DNA of 64,000 bases, from NCBI GenBank assembly GCA_022829145.1, contig CM040760.1, positions 25,664,602 to 25,728,601 of the forward strand, written 5' to 3'. The DNA comes from Albula goreensis (lineage: Eukaryota; Chordata; Actinopteri; Albuliformes; Albulidae). The notes below the pieces were generated by a model. It searched no databases. It saw nothing but the letters and a program-made list of their open reading frames with translations, and was not told the DNA's origin. Of the stretch, positions 10,501-24,500 are shown piece after piece. Each line of letters starts with the position of its first letter. Positions within the stretch are counted from its first letter, which is position 1. The position numbers and the translations under genes were made by a program.

Positions 10501-13500
10501 ACCAAACGTTTAAGATTTCAAACTGAGATGTCATAGCTTAGATGTAAAGAGAAAGATAAACCTTGACTAAACAACATCCCATGTCTCTGCTTTGAAATGC
10601 ATCAGACTGCATTCCCTATGTGGTAAGCAGCCCTAAACCTTAACCCCCCATCCCCCCAAAGCACAAGGGGGGCTTTTCGTGTGTCAAAGCACATTCCCAG
10701 ATCAATCCCGGGCAAGCTCTGCTTGGTCTCCCTGCCAGTCGGAAAAGGATCATTAAAACAAATATTTCAGGAAGTGTGATTAAAGCGGGCCAATTAAAAT
10801 TCCTCCCCAAACGGCCCGCCTTGTTACGGGCGTTCGGCCCTCACTCGCTCATGATGGAGTCATTTGGCTATTTATATCTCTTTCCCTCATCCCAGAGCTG
10901 TGAGAGCGAGCAGCTCGGTGCGGATTCAAAAATAATGAAACGCACCTATCGGTCACTAAAATGTTTCCAGCTCTGGGTTTCTTTGATGATGCCGCTTCCT
11001 CCTTCCCTTGTGGGAAGTTTCTCTACCCAACATGCACACATTGCTGGCAGCAGGAAAAAAAAAATTAAATATTCATTATAAAACTACCAAAGGTGGATAT
11101 AAAATGTTTTGTATATACTGTGTAGTTCATATAGAGTGCATAAGAGGTGACTAAATACGGAACCATGTAAGAATCATGGAGGCTACATTAGTCTGGTATT
11201 TGTGCAAGATGGCGTGAAGAAGTCATGGAAAAGAATGAGATGGGAGGAAACTCTCTTTCAGGAACAAGAAGTATTTCCAGTCCAATTCATGTATTTGTGA
11301 AATATATATTTGCCCCCACCCCGCTTACCTTTGGTCTGCTGCCGGGTGGTCTGGGCGGGGGTCCAGGGCGTGGTCGGGGACCCGTCCCACGGGCCATTGG
11401 AGGATTTGTTAACAGGGGTGGGCGGGGGCGTGTCGTAGATGTATGACCCCGCCCCTCCGATATTGACACCTGCCGAGAGGCGGGGGCAGAGACCTGATTA
11501 TAAAATTACGCCTTCCGTTCCTTGATGCTGATTGGTCAAGCAGTCAAAAAGAATCAGCGTCACTCATTGGTAAGCTAAGAAAGGTAACAGAACACCTGTC
11601 CTAGGCTATGCTGATACCCTCAGTTATTCTGGTGAAATCATATTGATGGCCATGGCAGTCCTGGTGAAACCCTTAGTGTAACATGGATTCCCTTTCCACT
11701 GTACTTAAGCGAGCCTCAGTGAACATTGGGCCAATTCTTATCTGGCAGCAGAGGCAACTGGCATCTGCGTCCAGTACTTTTCTGTTCTGCACTCCTAAAA
11801 CTCCACAATATTTGCCTAAAATGTGGGCCAACTGATATGTTTACTGTTTTTTTTTTTTTTTTTTGTTTTGTTTTATTTTATTTTTTTTGGTGTGGCATGA
11901 GACCTTTCACTAAAAAGAAATATGATGTGGTGATCTTTCATCTTGGAAAAAACAAACACAAGTTATTACTTGTTTAAGTTCAAAAAGAAAGTGCTTCATT
12001 TTTGCCTGAGGAAGCTCCAGTTCAAAGGACAGTTTCTGGAGCCCTTGCCAGCACTCTTGCTGTACAGCTAACGGTCTCAGAAACCGGCGAAGTGCATGCC
12101 ATAGATAACGGAATGTAGTGATCAGGAAATGCCTTTCGAATTATTTTGAATTCTACGGTTTCTTTCCAAGTCATTTCACGGCATTTCCTCATACAGCAGA
12201 GTGCTTTTCTCTGTAAATTCTTTGTTTCCAGGCCTCCCCCGAGCTTTCCATGCAAACTCAGTGTTGGGTGGAAAGAGAAGGAACCCATCTCATTTGGAGG
12301 GAATCCCATATGTAGGGGGGGAAGCATTTAACCGCTGCACATCTCTGTTACAGCTCAAAGCTTTATTGTTTTAATAGGTCAGACTGCTGGGAAAATATAG
12401 CTGATATTTCTCATTATAAGCACATCAAAAATCTAATCTGAGGCACAAAACATTTGGCAGATGCCAAGATTTATGCAGCTTACATTTTAACACATTTATA
12501 GAACTGGAAATGTAGCTTGCTGAAGCATACAACAACAGGCTCTATAGTTGTATCCTTATAACCTCTGAGCTACAAGCCCAGCTCCCTAACCATTATACTA
12601 CACTGTAACCTCTGAGCTACAAGCCCAGCTCCCAAACCATTATACTACACTGTAACCTCTGAGCTACAAGCCCAGCTCCCTAACCATTACACTACACTGT
12701 AACCTCTGACCTACAAGCCCAGCTCCCAAACCATTATACTACACTGTAACCTCTGAGCTACAAGCCCAGCCCAAGCTATTAAGCTATTGACAGGTTATAA
12801 ATAGTACTAAGGCTGACATTATTTGACAGAGCTCTTGTATGTGCAAATTACTGTTAGCTGCTGTCATGTTTATGCTCTAGAATCAGAGACTGTTTTTTCT
12901 ATTTATCTGACATATAATGACAATGGCTAAATGTTTATCTTTTTGCAATCAATAGGCAAGATGTAGTCATTCAGACTGACATCTCTGTAGTGTCAAATTT
13001 CCCCTTTGTATCACATCTATGAGCCATTTCATCCATCCATAATTTAACTATGTGTCCTTAATTTACTCCATGTGATCCTGGTTCCATTTAACCAGAGAGA
13101 GTTTAAGCAAATCACACCAGGGACTAATCCAATTAAGAACTCTGCAATCTCATTATACAAAAAAATACAAATAGCCCTCAAGCTAGACAAAAATGTCTGG
13201 ATGTCCCTTCAGTCTTTTCGGTCTAACTACATTTAAAAGGATTTTTAGCTTCCTTACGGTTGAAAGTACACCTAAAAACTACGACAAAGAGACTACCTTT
13301 GACAAGCAAATGTATCAAAGTAAACGCCTGGAGGTAAAGCTGACATTTGAGCGGATTTGAGGGGATTTACATCCTCATCTGGATGAACGCAGGATACCTG
13401 CTCTCTCCTGAGGTCTTTTTAAAGATAATATATTAGATCTAACATCAAATCTTCCACTGCTTTAAGATGGGTAAAGCTTTTCCAACCCAGCACGCAATTC

Positions 13501-16500
13501 CCATACTTTCATGTCAAAATGGAGGGATTAGGCAGAGCGAATGTGACGTTCCTGGGGCTTTGATTAGTGACTTGCGTGTTTGAGCAGGACGGGGCCGAGC
13601 CTTCACTCAAACCCTGGTCACTGTGCTGCACCCCGGGGCTGGTTTAGCTCAGAGACGCACTCTCGCTCCTGTGTCTGTGGAACACCCTCAGCCGTGTGGG
13701 GATCAATGTACTTTAACCATTCACCCACTCGGAGGCTCTGCCTCGTGCCATTTTATCACCAAGATTATTTTTCTTAATATTCAACATTATGAAAAATGTT
13801 ATTTTTTTTTGCTTATTGTTAGAGCTTCCCGTGAACTGGCTCAGTAAATATCCAGCTGTATAAATAGACAGCAGGGAAAAATGTGAGATGTTTCTCACTC
13901 TGGATAAAGTTGTCTGTTAAAGCAAGCATCAGTAAATATTCTGCTGAAGTCTTTAAATTGTTTATACACAACGTATGTCCGTGCTATTGTTTTGTATGTT
14001 TTGTGTGCATTTAAAAACTAGGTTATGGATTTTCAGGAAAGAATGGATTTGTGTCACATGACAATGAAGAAGCCCAGCAAAAGCCTAACGCTTTTCTTGC
14101 TGGAGGCAGAAAGTTCCCAGAATGCTTTGCCAAGCTGCCTTGTGTGAGCTTTTCTGAAAACAACCCATTTAGTCGATCCATTTAGACCAGAGAAGCTGGA
14201 GCAGAACTGCCACCCAGCGATCTGCCATGGGCACGTTTGAGACACAGTGACACACAGCGTGGACAGACCAACAAGCCCCTGTGTCTCTGTTTCCAGTTTG
14301 CTTCTTTGACTGTAATTACAGCAAATTACTGGCCTGTCTCTCTGACTCTAGGATGAATGGTTTTTCAGGTCACATCAAAGTCAGTGACAGGGAAGGCTAA
14401 CCCTTTGCTGGCCTCAGGTTTACAGTGCCCCTGCACTGGGAGTCATCCAGCAAACCTCCAGCTAAAGCAGTCAATAACACAAACAACACAATATACACAC
14501 AATTAACCTGTCAACAACCAGCGGTTTGATCTTATGGGTGTAAGATCAAAGGCCAAACTTGCATGATTCAACTGATGAAGATCTTCACTGGCGACCATAA
14601 TAAGTTTATTTGAAGACTGGTTGCTCAAGCACTAAACTGACTTCATTATGCAACATTTTGATTAGGAGGGTTTTTTTTTTTCTAGCTGTCCTACCTTTTG
14701 GTCCAAACAGGGTTCCGTAGCAGGGTTTGTGACAATAGGGCATTCCGTCATGCTGTAGAACATAAGAAAATACAGGAAACATGAGTGTTTATGTGTCTCA
14801 GGTTTACTTATACCCCTTCCTTTTCCTACTCGTATAACATTTACTCAAAGCATTCATTTTCTCTGCCCATGTCATTGTACTCAAGTCTTTTACAAAACTC
14901 ACCGGTAGTAGGTCTGCTGATGTGAACAGCAAAAATAAGCAAAACTGAATGCTAATGCAACTAAGCTTTTCTTTCCCCAGAAGTGTATGTCAGAGAAAAG
15001 TATTTATTCCTGAAGCATATTATTAGATTACTCTAATGTACTTAGTTTTCTTTGATAATTTCATCACACCCATGAGAATATGTGTTAGAATATGCCTCTA
15101 TTTTCAGGAGAACGTTCTTGGAGGCAAGTAAGAATGAACATGCAGTTTAACTGTCTCAGTGGTTGTTACATATTTATTACATTGACAAGTTTTATGAGAT
15201 GAAATGTTGTGGAAAAGTCTTATCACATCAGTTTGTTCAAGATCATCTGATTCAGTTCTAGGTCTCAATATTTTACAGTGGATCAGTCAGAGGCGCACAG
15301 CTCCATTTCTGAAGCACAGGTGTGATTGCTGTTTTTTTTTTTCTTTCAAAGCAGGCTGCATTCTGCAAACCTTTTGAAGGCCTGGTCTGGCCAAGCATAC
15401 TTTCTGGTATTACTCGAAGAAACACTTGGAACTGAAGCAGAGAGTGGTGACATTGGAGTTCATGGAATTAGTTGGAAAAATAACTCCCTAATTTCTTCAA
15501 TAATTTTGCCAGCGATAACTACATCACATTGGTAATGTGTGGGAGAACGTACCTTATGGCATGTAGAAAACCATTTCAAGGAAGAAGAAAAATGGTCTTT
15601 TATGGCCCAAATTCTCATACAATGACATGTAAATGTTCAGACTCGGGTCATTAAGCAACACCATCTCCAAACTACAGGATGCAGCAAACAGCTGGAAAAC
15701 ATCAGGATGGGTCAGGGAGGGATTTCATTGGCTTAATTAATTCAGTGATTGACAGCTCACTATAGCTCCAGCCCTCTGAGGAGTCAGTGAAAACCTCAGC
15801 TCCCCCCCTCAGAGTTAATGAGAAACAGCGCTCTGATTCTGACATCAGCATGCTGGCTCCCTGATACCGAAATCTGGAGAGGAAGAGCCTCCGGTTTCAA
15901 ATACTTCACCCCCCATCGTCTTTGACCACCCTCCCCTGCCTGACGTTTCTATTTTAATTTGAAGGCTGGGGAGTGTGCTTTCTTTTCAAAATGACACAGG
16001 CTTTCTGGAAAAAAAAACCCAGCCAAGTCTCCTCTCAAACACCTCCCTTCTGCCTTCCAAAGTTTCCATACGCACTCCTACACATTCCTGTCTATGAAAA
16101 AGAAATAGAATAATATTTATATAACAAACAAAAGTGCCAGTAATAGGACTTTGGGGAACTGAATTTCATTACAGAGAGACTGCTCTAACCACGGTAAATC
16201 TAATACACAACACACAAACAATGTTTTATTTGCCTTTTAACAGCTTTCAACAAATCATAAAACTATTAAAATCCTTCCTTAAAAAAAAAAAACATAATGT
16301 TTTTTACATCCTGATAAGTGTGTCTGCTAAATGCCCACAATGTCATGTGATTCAGAGGTTGCAGGTTTGATTCCTAAGAAGGACAATGCTGTTGTACCCA
16401 TCAGCAAGGCCCCTCAGTGTGTATGTTACACTGGCAACTGCATGTTTATGAAGGGAGCCACATATTAATGCTATATATTTCTCTTTCTCACACACGCTGT

Positions 16501-17505
16501 CTGACTGTAGCTTTGCATCTGTGCAGGGAGGCTGTGTGGGTTCCCTGTTAGGCCATCTCTCTCATACACACGTTAAGTGCTGTTCTGATTCTGTGCCATG
16601 CGGTTTGGTAACAGCGGTGTGGTGCGTGCCGCTCACTCAGAAGCGGCCCATCTCTCTCAAAGGTCATCAGAAAGAGAATTTCAAAGCAGAACCTCAGTAT
16701 GCCAATGTACCAGTCCTGCCTCAGCAAAATGTTCTATAGTACCTTGTAAAGGTAGAGCTTCATATCAGAGCAGCAATGCACTGGTCATGCCTTCACCCTG
16801 AGGACATATTTCAGTATGGTACAGGGTCCGTATATGGTTTCAGCACTCAGGACTGATAAGAACAGGAATCTTGTATTCTCTGCCAGAGTGTAGGGTCAAA
16901 ACCCGACCGTGTCTGTCAAAGGCCTGCTCGCTTTTAATATTAAAGAAAGGCGTCGGTTTCCAAGCAGCCTGAGGAGTCGCTGTTAATATCGTCCTGATCC
17001 GGAGAGGGACATATCCCAACTGGAATGCGTCGGCCGATCCCTGCCCCAAAATGAAAATACTTTACATGTTAATGAAGACGTGTGACTGGATGCTCTCAAT
17101 CTTTGTCACTTCATTTCTCCCTCCACAAGGTCAACTCAACAAAACAGCAGCAAAGTACTCCACAATAACTAAATCTGGGGAAGTTAAACTCGCATTTGGT
17201 GAAATAAAGAGATTTAGACAGAGTTTAAACAAATGGAGTACAATGACTTTGCAAATCAGACCTTCTCTTTAAAACAATGACTGGGCAGACACATTACACC
17301 CCCCCCTCTCTTTTTGCACCCCACCCCTCCCTTCAGAACCCTGTCTGGGCTCACGCCAGCGATCGTGTAGCCGAGCGGCTAAGCGGAAACTTGACAGCCA
17401 ATCAAAACACACCCTTCCTGGGACATTCAGATATTTCCAGCTACTGGTTTCCACTTTGCACGTTCCTGCATATTAGACCCTTACCCTGAACTACAGCGAG
17501 GACAG

Positions 17506-17545
<40 letters not shown>

Positions 17546-17570
17546 GCACATGCACACAAACACACACACG

Positions 17571-17618
<48 letters not shown>

Positions 17619-18557
17619 GGAGGTGAGACAGAGCACCTGCAGGATCAAAGCACCACCACTCAAGTCCACCTCCCACGGGTTCAAAGGACTTCTTTAAAAT
17701 GTCATTAATAGAACATTTTGGATAATTTGTGTAAATCATAATTTTTTTCTATTTCTTGCCTCTTCTAACAAATTCATTTTACTGCTGTTGAAGCAGCTGT
17801 TTTATTGCCATGGATTTTTTTCCATTGACCCACTGAAAGAAATGGCACCGCATACAGGTATAAATCACAATAAAAATTAAGGTTAATCATTTATTTTCTC
17901 ACCTTGAGAAATACTAAGCTCTCATTCTCAAGTCCAAGGGCATTCCTCTAGCAAAGTAACTAAAAAAGTGACCTTTGTTTTTAGGGTGAACCACCCCTTT
18001 AATACTCTCGAATAATTGCATTGTTGGAGTTAGAGGTGCGGCCAGTTCAGTGTATGATTGTGAGGTTATGGAAAAACAAACATTTTTCCCAGAGTTTTTC
18101 ACGTTGAGAAACATCTGATTATTAAGCGTGTCCCTCTGTCCCTGCCCTGGCTCGAACAAACCCGACTCTGTCTGGCAACGGACCGATGCATCTCTGATAA
18201 CGGGCACAGCTATCATTCTGCTCAAAGACTCCACTGTTCAGCTCCTCACAAAGGCTTCCCCTGGGCTGCAATGTCACAGAGGCTCAAAAAGGGGGGGAAG
18301 AACAATTAAAGCTATCCTGAGCCGACAGTTCATACCAAGAAATTATCCCCAAAAACAAAAAAGCTCCCGCACCGTTATAGTACAGGCGTTTGGCGGACGC
18401 CCTTATCCTGAGCAATGTACGCAGTCTGTATTTTTACACACCATCCATTCATACAGCCGGGTATTTACTGAATTATCTTGTTGAAGTGTACGGCCGCAGT
18501 GCCCTTCCTGAGAATCATACCTGCAACCCCTGAATTACCAGATTGGTGGAGTTAGTA

Positions 18558-18599
<42 letters not shown>

Positions 18600-21500
18600 A
18601 CAGTTAGAGGACATTCTGAGCTTCTGGACTACCGAGTGCAAGCCAGAAGCACATGGGCTTCCCCTCTGGGCTTTGGCTTCTGCCCTGGGGGTGGTTTGGG
18701 GTGGGGGGGAAGGGTCATATGGGAGGATGCTCCTCCTGAGTTTTTTTTTTGGGGTGGGGGGTGTTCATTGTTGGTAGGGCTCGGTTAAGGTGTGGTGAGG
18801 CATTTGAACATATTTTCGGCTGCATCATAAGCAGAGGTGGGACACAGAAAATGCACTTGCTCATTGAGCAGTGGGCCGAGCAGGTCTGGTGAGACTCGAT
18901 TTAGCCTTTACGCTCTAAGCTCGGCTGCGGGTGCGGATCCACCCAGACAGGCCTGGCATGTTTGCGTAATTGGGGTGTTTCTCTCGTTATGCATCTGACA
19001 CGGGATCATAGCACCAGCTAATTATGTCACCAGGTGCGGTCCATGGTGCACACCTTAATTCTAGACTCCAACAACCCCACACTGTCGCGGTGACAAACAC
19101 AAACAAACCGAATCGAGCACTGAGCAGGACGCAAATGTGACTGAAGTGGGACTCCATGGAGGCTGGACCGAACCCCTCCGGATTCAGCCACCGAGTTCGT
19201 CTCGCTTGTTTGAGCTCGTGACTCGGGCTTCACTCTCTGTGCTGTAAATATAAAAACACCCACTAATCACTGGCTTTTCAGGGCTGTTCTCCGATGCATG
19301 AGCTAGCAGAGTATGAGGGCTGAGAGAGCTGAGACACTGTGCACTGGGCGGAAAAGATCTCCGCGGTGGAAGGTGACATCAAAGCACACAGGCTCTGCAC
19401 TTCAGAGACCGAAACCTCACCACATTCCTCTACACCAGAGGGCTCAAACCCACTGCCAGCCTCCACTCTGGTCAGGCAGTTAGGACCATTCCATAGGCAC
19501 CATTTACGCTGGGGACGCTGGGAACATGTCCCCACAACTTTTTGTCTTGGCCCGTTTTGTCCCCATCACTTTTTAAAAGCCTCTAGTTAGTTGAACCTAT
19601 TGTCATCCCCAGCACTTGTCAAAACAAACTGTTCTGCACTCTGCAGCAGGGCTAATTTACAGTGTTCAGTTTGGGATGGGGGCAGGGGGGTACAGATGGG
19701 GGAAAGGGGGACAGGCAATGGGCTCTACATGTACAGCCACGTAACCTGAGGTGCCATGCATCAGGAGGTGACTGAATTCATAACATTTTTGTTATGAAAT
19801 CTCTTAAGACCCAACATTACAGTGCTGACATAATTTTGTGGAAACGTAATTGAAGGGAAAATAGGATGGTTGATACTTTACATTAAAACATAAGTTTCTT
19901 TTAAATGATTTCATAAGCAAAAGTGTCCTTTGGTATGTGCTCTTTGCATTAATTGCATATGCTCTTAGACGAACGCCTGGTTTGATTGAATTGCATAAGA
20001 CTTTAAAGAGAAGTGCGTCTAAATGAGTCTAGCCCAATATTTAAAAATCTCGAGTCACTTACATCTTAACTTTTATTTATTTTTTCATTTTCCCAGCTGA
20101 GGTGTCATCCAACACTCAGTGACAGAAGCGCTAATGAGACTTGCACTAAATCCTAGCCCAGTTCCATTAAAAATTAACCAGAATTAGCTTCCCTGCGGCT
20201 GGTTTCCATGCCCGGGGGAAGCAGCGACGGTTCGCGCGAGGAGAAAATAGAAGGCCTGGATTCATAACGCGAGCGTCTCAGCTCAGCGAGCCGGAAAACG
20301 CGCCTGCTCTTTTCTTCCAAAGCGGGACAGTCATACGTGACACGGCATGGAAGCCAGCGCTGTGTACGCGCGTTCGCGCTCCGAGTGACAGCGCAGAGGT
20401 GTCGGGTTATTTCTGCCGCCGAGCGGCTCGTCAGTGTGGGAGGCGAAACGGACGGGTGCGTGACCCAGTGCGTTTCAAATATAGGTTTGACGAGCTTCAT
20501 ACCCAAAATATGATCTACAAATCTTGTAATTTTGTAAAATAATCTTTCTCTTAAAAACAAATGTTATTTGGACAAATTTATACACCAAAGTCAATTTCCA
20601 TTGTCTATTACAGAAGCAAAAAAGTAAAAACTGGCAAGCAAACAGAAGCTAGTTCAACTCACTATTTATACTGGTCTGTATTACAGTCTGACAAACTGTG
20701 TGTGCATGTATATGTGCTCTGCTCTCACTATGTATTTCAAACACATGGGAATGATTTCTAGTCACACGTGCAAAAAAATTGAAGAACGCCATATCTCATA
20801 CATTTGTTCATGTGGTCTGCCACTGGGTGTGTTTAACACGCTGAATTTCACATGTGTTTGCTAACAGGTTCAATGGAACAGGAGTCAGTGCACTTTGGAT
20901 GGTATCCCAAAGAGCATCGCACTGTACATGAGGCAGGACAGAGAGGGCCGAGTACCCCTGTGTGACTACGGGGTCAGCCCCACCCACAATGAGCACCCCC
21001 AGGGAGGAAGTGGCTAAAAGTGGGGCTCTGCTGATTCACAAAGCCACCGGCCTCCACTATTTTTCACACACAGTAATAATCAGTGAGCAGGTAACTGTAC
21101 TGTTCACCTTTTTCTGCCCCACCCTCGAGGCTAGCGGCTAGCAGCTAGCGGTCAGTGTCACCCCCTCCTGACCCGCCCCTGAGGGTTGCTCAGATTACCT
21201 CGGGATCCACGACACGGCGGGCAGGTCAGTGTCAACTGAACTCAAGCGGAAATGCACATATAAAACAATCAATCAAGTCCCATTGCAAATATGCTTTTGG
21301 CATCTTTGCGGACATTTTGCAGGTGAATGTTTGGTAAATCGCTCTGGATAAGGGCATCTACTAAAGATAAAAAGGTAAATGACCCGAAACTCTCCCAGGC
21401 AGGAAGTGACAGAGTAACGGGAGAGAGCCAAAATGGGTTCTAACTATTACAGCTTCCTGCAATTACACACGCTTCTTGACAAACTGGGCCCTCCTCCAAG

Positions 21501-24500
21501 CACTTGGAAAAACACAGCAGTCCACAGTAGTTCGAACACAAGAGAAAATGCAGATTGTTCATGTTAACAAAAACCTGCAGAGAAGTTGTGGATTTTCTCC
21601 AGAGTGAATGAGCCCCTCATGATGTTTTCTCTGAGCCCCCCTCCCTCCTGCCCCCCCCCTTCCCCAGGCCTTTGCTTTGGGTTTGTGTGTGTCTCGTTTC
21701 GGCCCGTTCCTTACCTCGGCGTGCCCGCCTGCAGACAGGGTCTTGTTACAGCGTTCACATTTCAGGCAGAACCGGTGCCAGTTCTTCCCTAAGGAGCTCA
21801 CTTTCTCAGCTGTGCAAAAGGGAGGAATGAAAGAGGAGGAATAAAGAGGAAGGAATAAAAGAGAGGGAATAAAAGAGGGGAGCAAGGCCATAGAAGAGGC
21901 CAGGGGGAGAGAGAAAGTTGGTTTTATTTTCATGGTGCTGGGATTTGACAGCCTTGACTAAGTGTTCAGTGCAGTTGGGGGCGGTGACTCAACTAGTGAT
22001 CCAGCCAAATCAACCGATGGTCAATCTCTAACAAAACTCTGGCTGCTTCTACAGCCAATCAAATTAGAAGAAACCCAGGTTCACAGTCTTGTACCTCCCT
22101 TTTCCCTATGCTTTTTTGCAGGGGGCTCAAGCTCAGTGCAATGGCGGACCCCATGAGTGTGCTGGTTTTTATTACAGCCAATTACTGCAGCCAATTATTT
22201 TAAATGGCTTGATTACTCACTCAGCCATGGGCATGTAATTCTGGGTTAAAGCATAGAACATAAACAATGGCTATCATTTAATTAACACAGATAACGTATT
22301 TGACTTTATTCGGCATTATGAACCAAATTATGTGACTATGCATCTAATTATGTAAGCAAAGAGCTGAAGCTTGAGTGCAGTTCAGCATACACATGGCCCC
22401 CATGGGCGTGGCATTGGGTAGGTGGCTGCAGTGCACACATGCAAGGTGCCATGCTGGAAACGAGCTGCAGTAATTCTGGGTCTTGCGGTGAGACAGGAAG
22501 AGTTATGGCCTGTGTATCACTCCGTACGCGGGCCTGCTGGACCGGCGCCAAGCTCCAGCATCTCGTAACGTGCAGCTGTGTGGCTGTGGCGGCTGACGCC
22601 ACTCCACTCCAAACCCCCCCCCCAGCGGAACGCCGCCGTTTACCACTAATCGCTCCTGTCAGCAGGATTATGGGTAATATTTATCACACATCTGAATGAG
22701 TCATCACCTTCCTATTAAAAGTGTGCTGCAGGAAAAAAATAATAATTAAGAAATGCCTCCTTTCTGCGGTTTCAGTTATTATCAGCTGTGTTTATTTTTG
22801 GTATTTTGTCATGAACGAGGCGATAATGGCAAGATCTCTGCATGGTCTGTGATTAATGATCATTTGCAAATGATACACGCCCAGCTCCCTAACCATTACA
22901 CTACACTGTTACCCTGTAGAGTACATATTTAGCAAATACCTGCAGACACTGCACCCCTCAGGACCTGCAGCTGAATAGTTCTGTTTTGGCATGTTGCTGG
23001 TGCTTTCAGACAGACGCTATGACATCATCTCTGTAACTGTGTTACGCTCTCCGTCAGAAAATAATCTGCCACAATGAACAACTGAGACAACTGAGGAAAC
23101 CACCACATTCCCTCCTCAATAACTCACCCCATTCTGTCCTCAGTAACTAACCCCATTCTGCCCTCAGTAACTAACCCCATTCTCGCCTCAATAACTCATC
23201 CCATTCTCTCATCAGTAACTAACCCCATTCTGTCCTCAGTAACTCACCCCATTCTGTCCTCAATAACTCACCCCATTCTGTCCTCAGTAACTCACCCCAT
23301 TCTGTCCTCAGTAACTCACCCCATTCTGTCCTCAGTAACTCACCCCATTCTGTCCTCAATAACTCACCCCATTCTGTCCTCAGTAACTCACCCCATTCTG
23401 TCCTCAGTAACTCACCCCATTCTGTCCTCAGTAACTCACCCCATTCTCTCCTCAGTAACTCACCCCATTCTGTCCTCAGTAACTCACCCCATTCTGTCCT
23501 CAGTAACTCACCCCATTCTGTCCTAACTAACCATTCAGTAACTAACCCCATTCTGTCCTCAGTAACTAACCCCATTCTGTCCTCAGTAACTCACCCCATT
23601 CTGTCCTCAGTAACTAACCCCATTCTGCCCTCAATAACTAACCCCATTCTGTCCTCAGTAACTCACCCCATTCTGTCCTCAGTAACTAACCCCATTCTGT
23701 CCTCAGTAACTCACCCCATTCTGTCCTCAGTGACTAACCCCATTCTGCCCTCAGTAACTAACCCCATTCTGCCCTCAGTAACTAACCCCATTCTGCCCTC
23801 AATAACTCACCCCATTCTGTCCTCAGTAACTCACCCCATTCTGTCCTCAGTAACTCACCCCATTCTGTCCTCAGTAACTAACCCCATTCTGTCCTCAGTA
23901 ACTCACCCCATTCTGTCCTCAGTAACTAACCCCATTCTGTCCTCAGTAACTCACCCCATTCTGTCCTCAGTAACTCACCCCATTCTGTCCTCAGTAACTC
24001 ACCCCATTCTGTCCTCAGTAACTCACCCCATTCTGTCCTCAGTAACTAACCCCATTCTGTCCTCAGTAACTAACCCCATTCTGTCCTCAATAACTAACCC
24101 CATTCTATCCTCAGTAACTCATTCTGTCCTCAGTAACTAACCCCATTCAGTCCTCAGTAACTAACCCCATTCTGTCCTCAGTAACTAATCCCCAGGGGTA
24201 TTTGAGTTAAGCAAAAAATATGGTATCCTACAGCAGCTGTGGACAAGAATAATAATGATTTGTTTATATATTTGTTAAGATTGTAAAGTGATGATGTCTG
24301 TGGCTGAGACAGGTGAAACTCTGTGATGCTCGGGCCAGGTCACAGTACATCTACAGGGCTGGCCTGACCACTGCGTAATCAGGATTAAGGAGGTAGCAAT
24401 TTAGGAAGATTGCGCACTGTTGTTCTTTAAAACCTGGCCCAAAAGTCAAAAGTGACAGGTGCGTTAAGGAGAGAGGGGTAACAAAGGCACAGAAAACATG

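Larger units (their letters stand above)
14753..21714 (-). other. crip3 intron 2 (7 kb)
   Basis: No exons of a known gene were found. Contents: a dispersed repeat at 15727-15773, SINE fragments (16320-16455, 18378-18545, 21330-21385), CA tracts (17509-17616, 18559-18599), a G-rich tract (18687-18714), a dispersed GTCCCCA-type repeat near 19505-19580, and a CpG-dense block (20200-20465). Confidence 0.75.

Noticed and set aside
20174..20560. 128-codon minus-strand frame across the CpG-dense block
   Set aside because: No family resemblance, no splice or start evidence, and CpG-rich DNA depletes stops. Kept only as a CpG island observation.
21559..21933. 124-codon minus-strand frame treated as one protein
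   Set aside because: Only 21809-21715 is coding (crip3 exon 2); the flanks are intron.
23219..24140. Open frames of 118 and 136 codons with perfect 8-residue repeats
   Set aside because: They follow from the 24-bp tandem period (a multiple of three), occur on both strands, and have no start context or splice support.
23088..24192. CRISPR-like regular repeat spacing
   Set aside because: The repeats are contiguous with no unique spacers, and the genome is vertebrate. It is a minisatellite.
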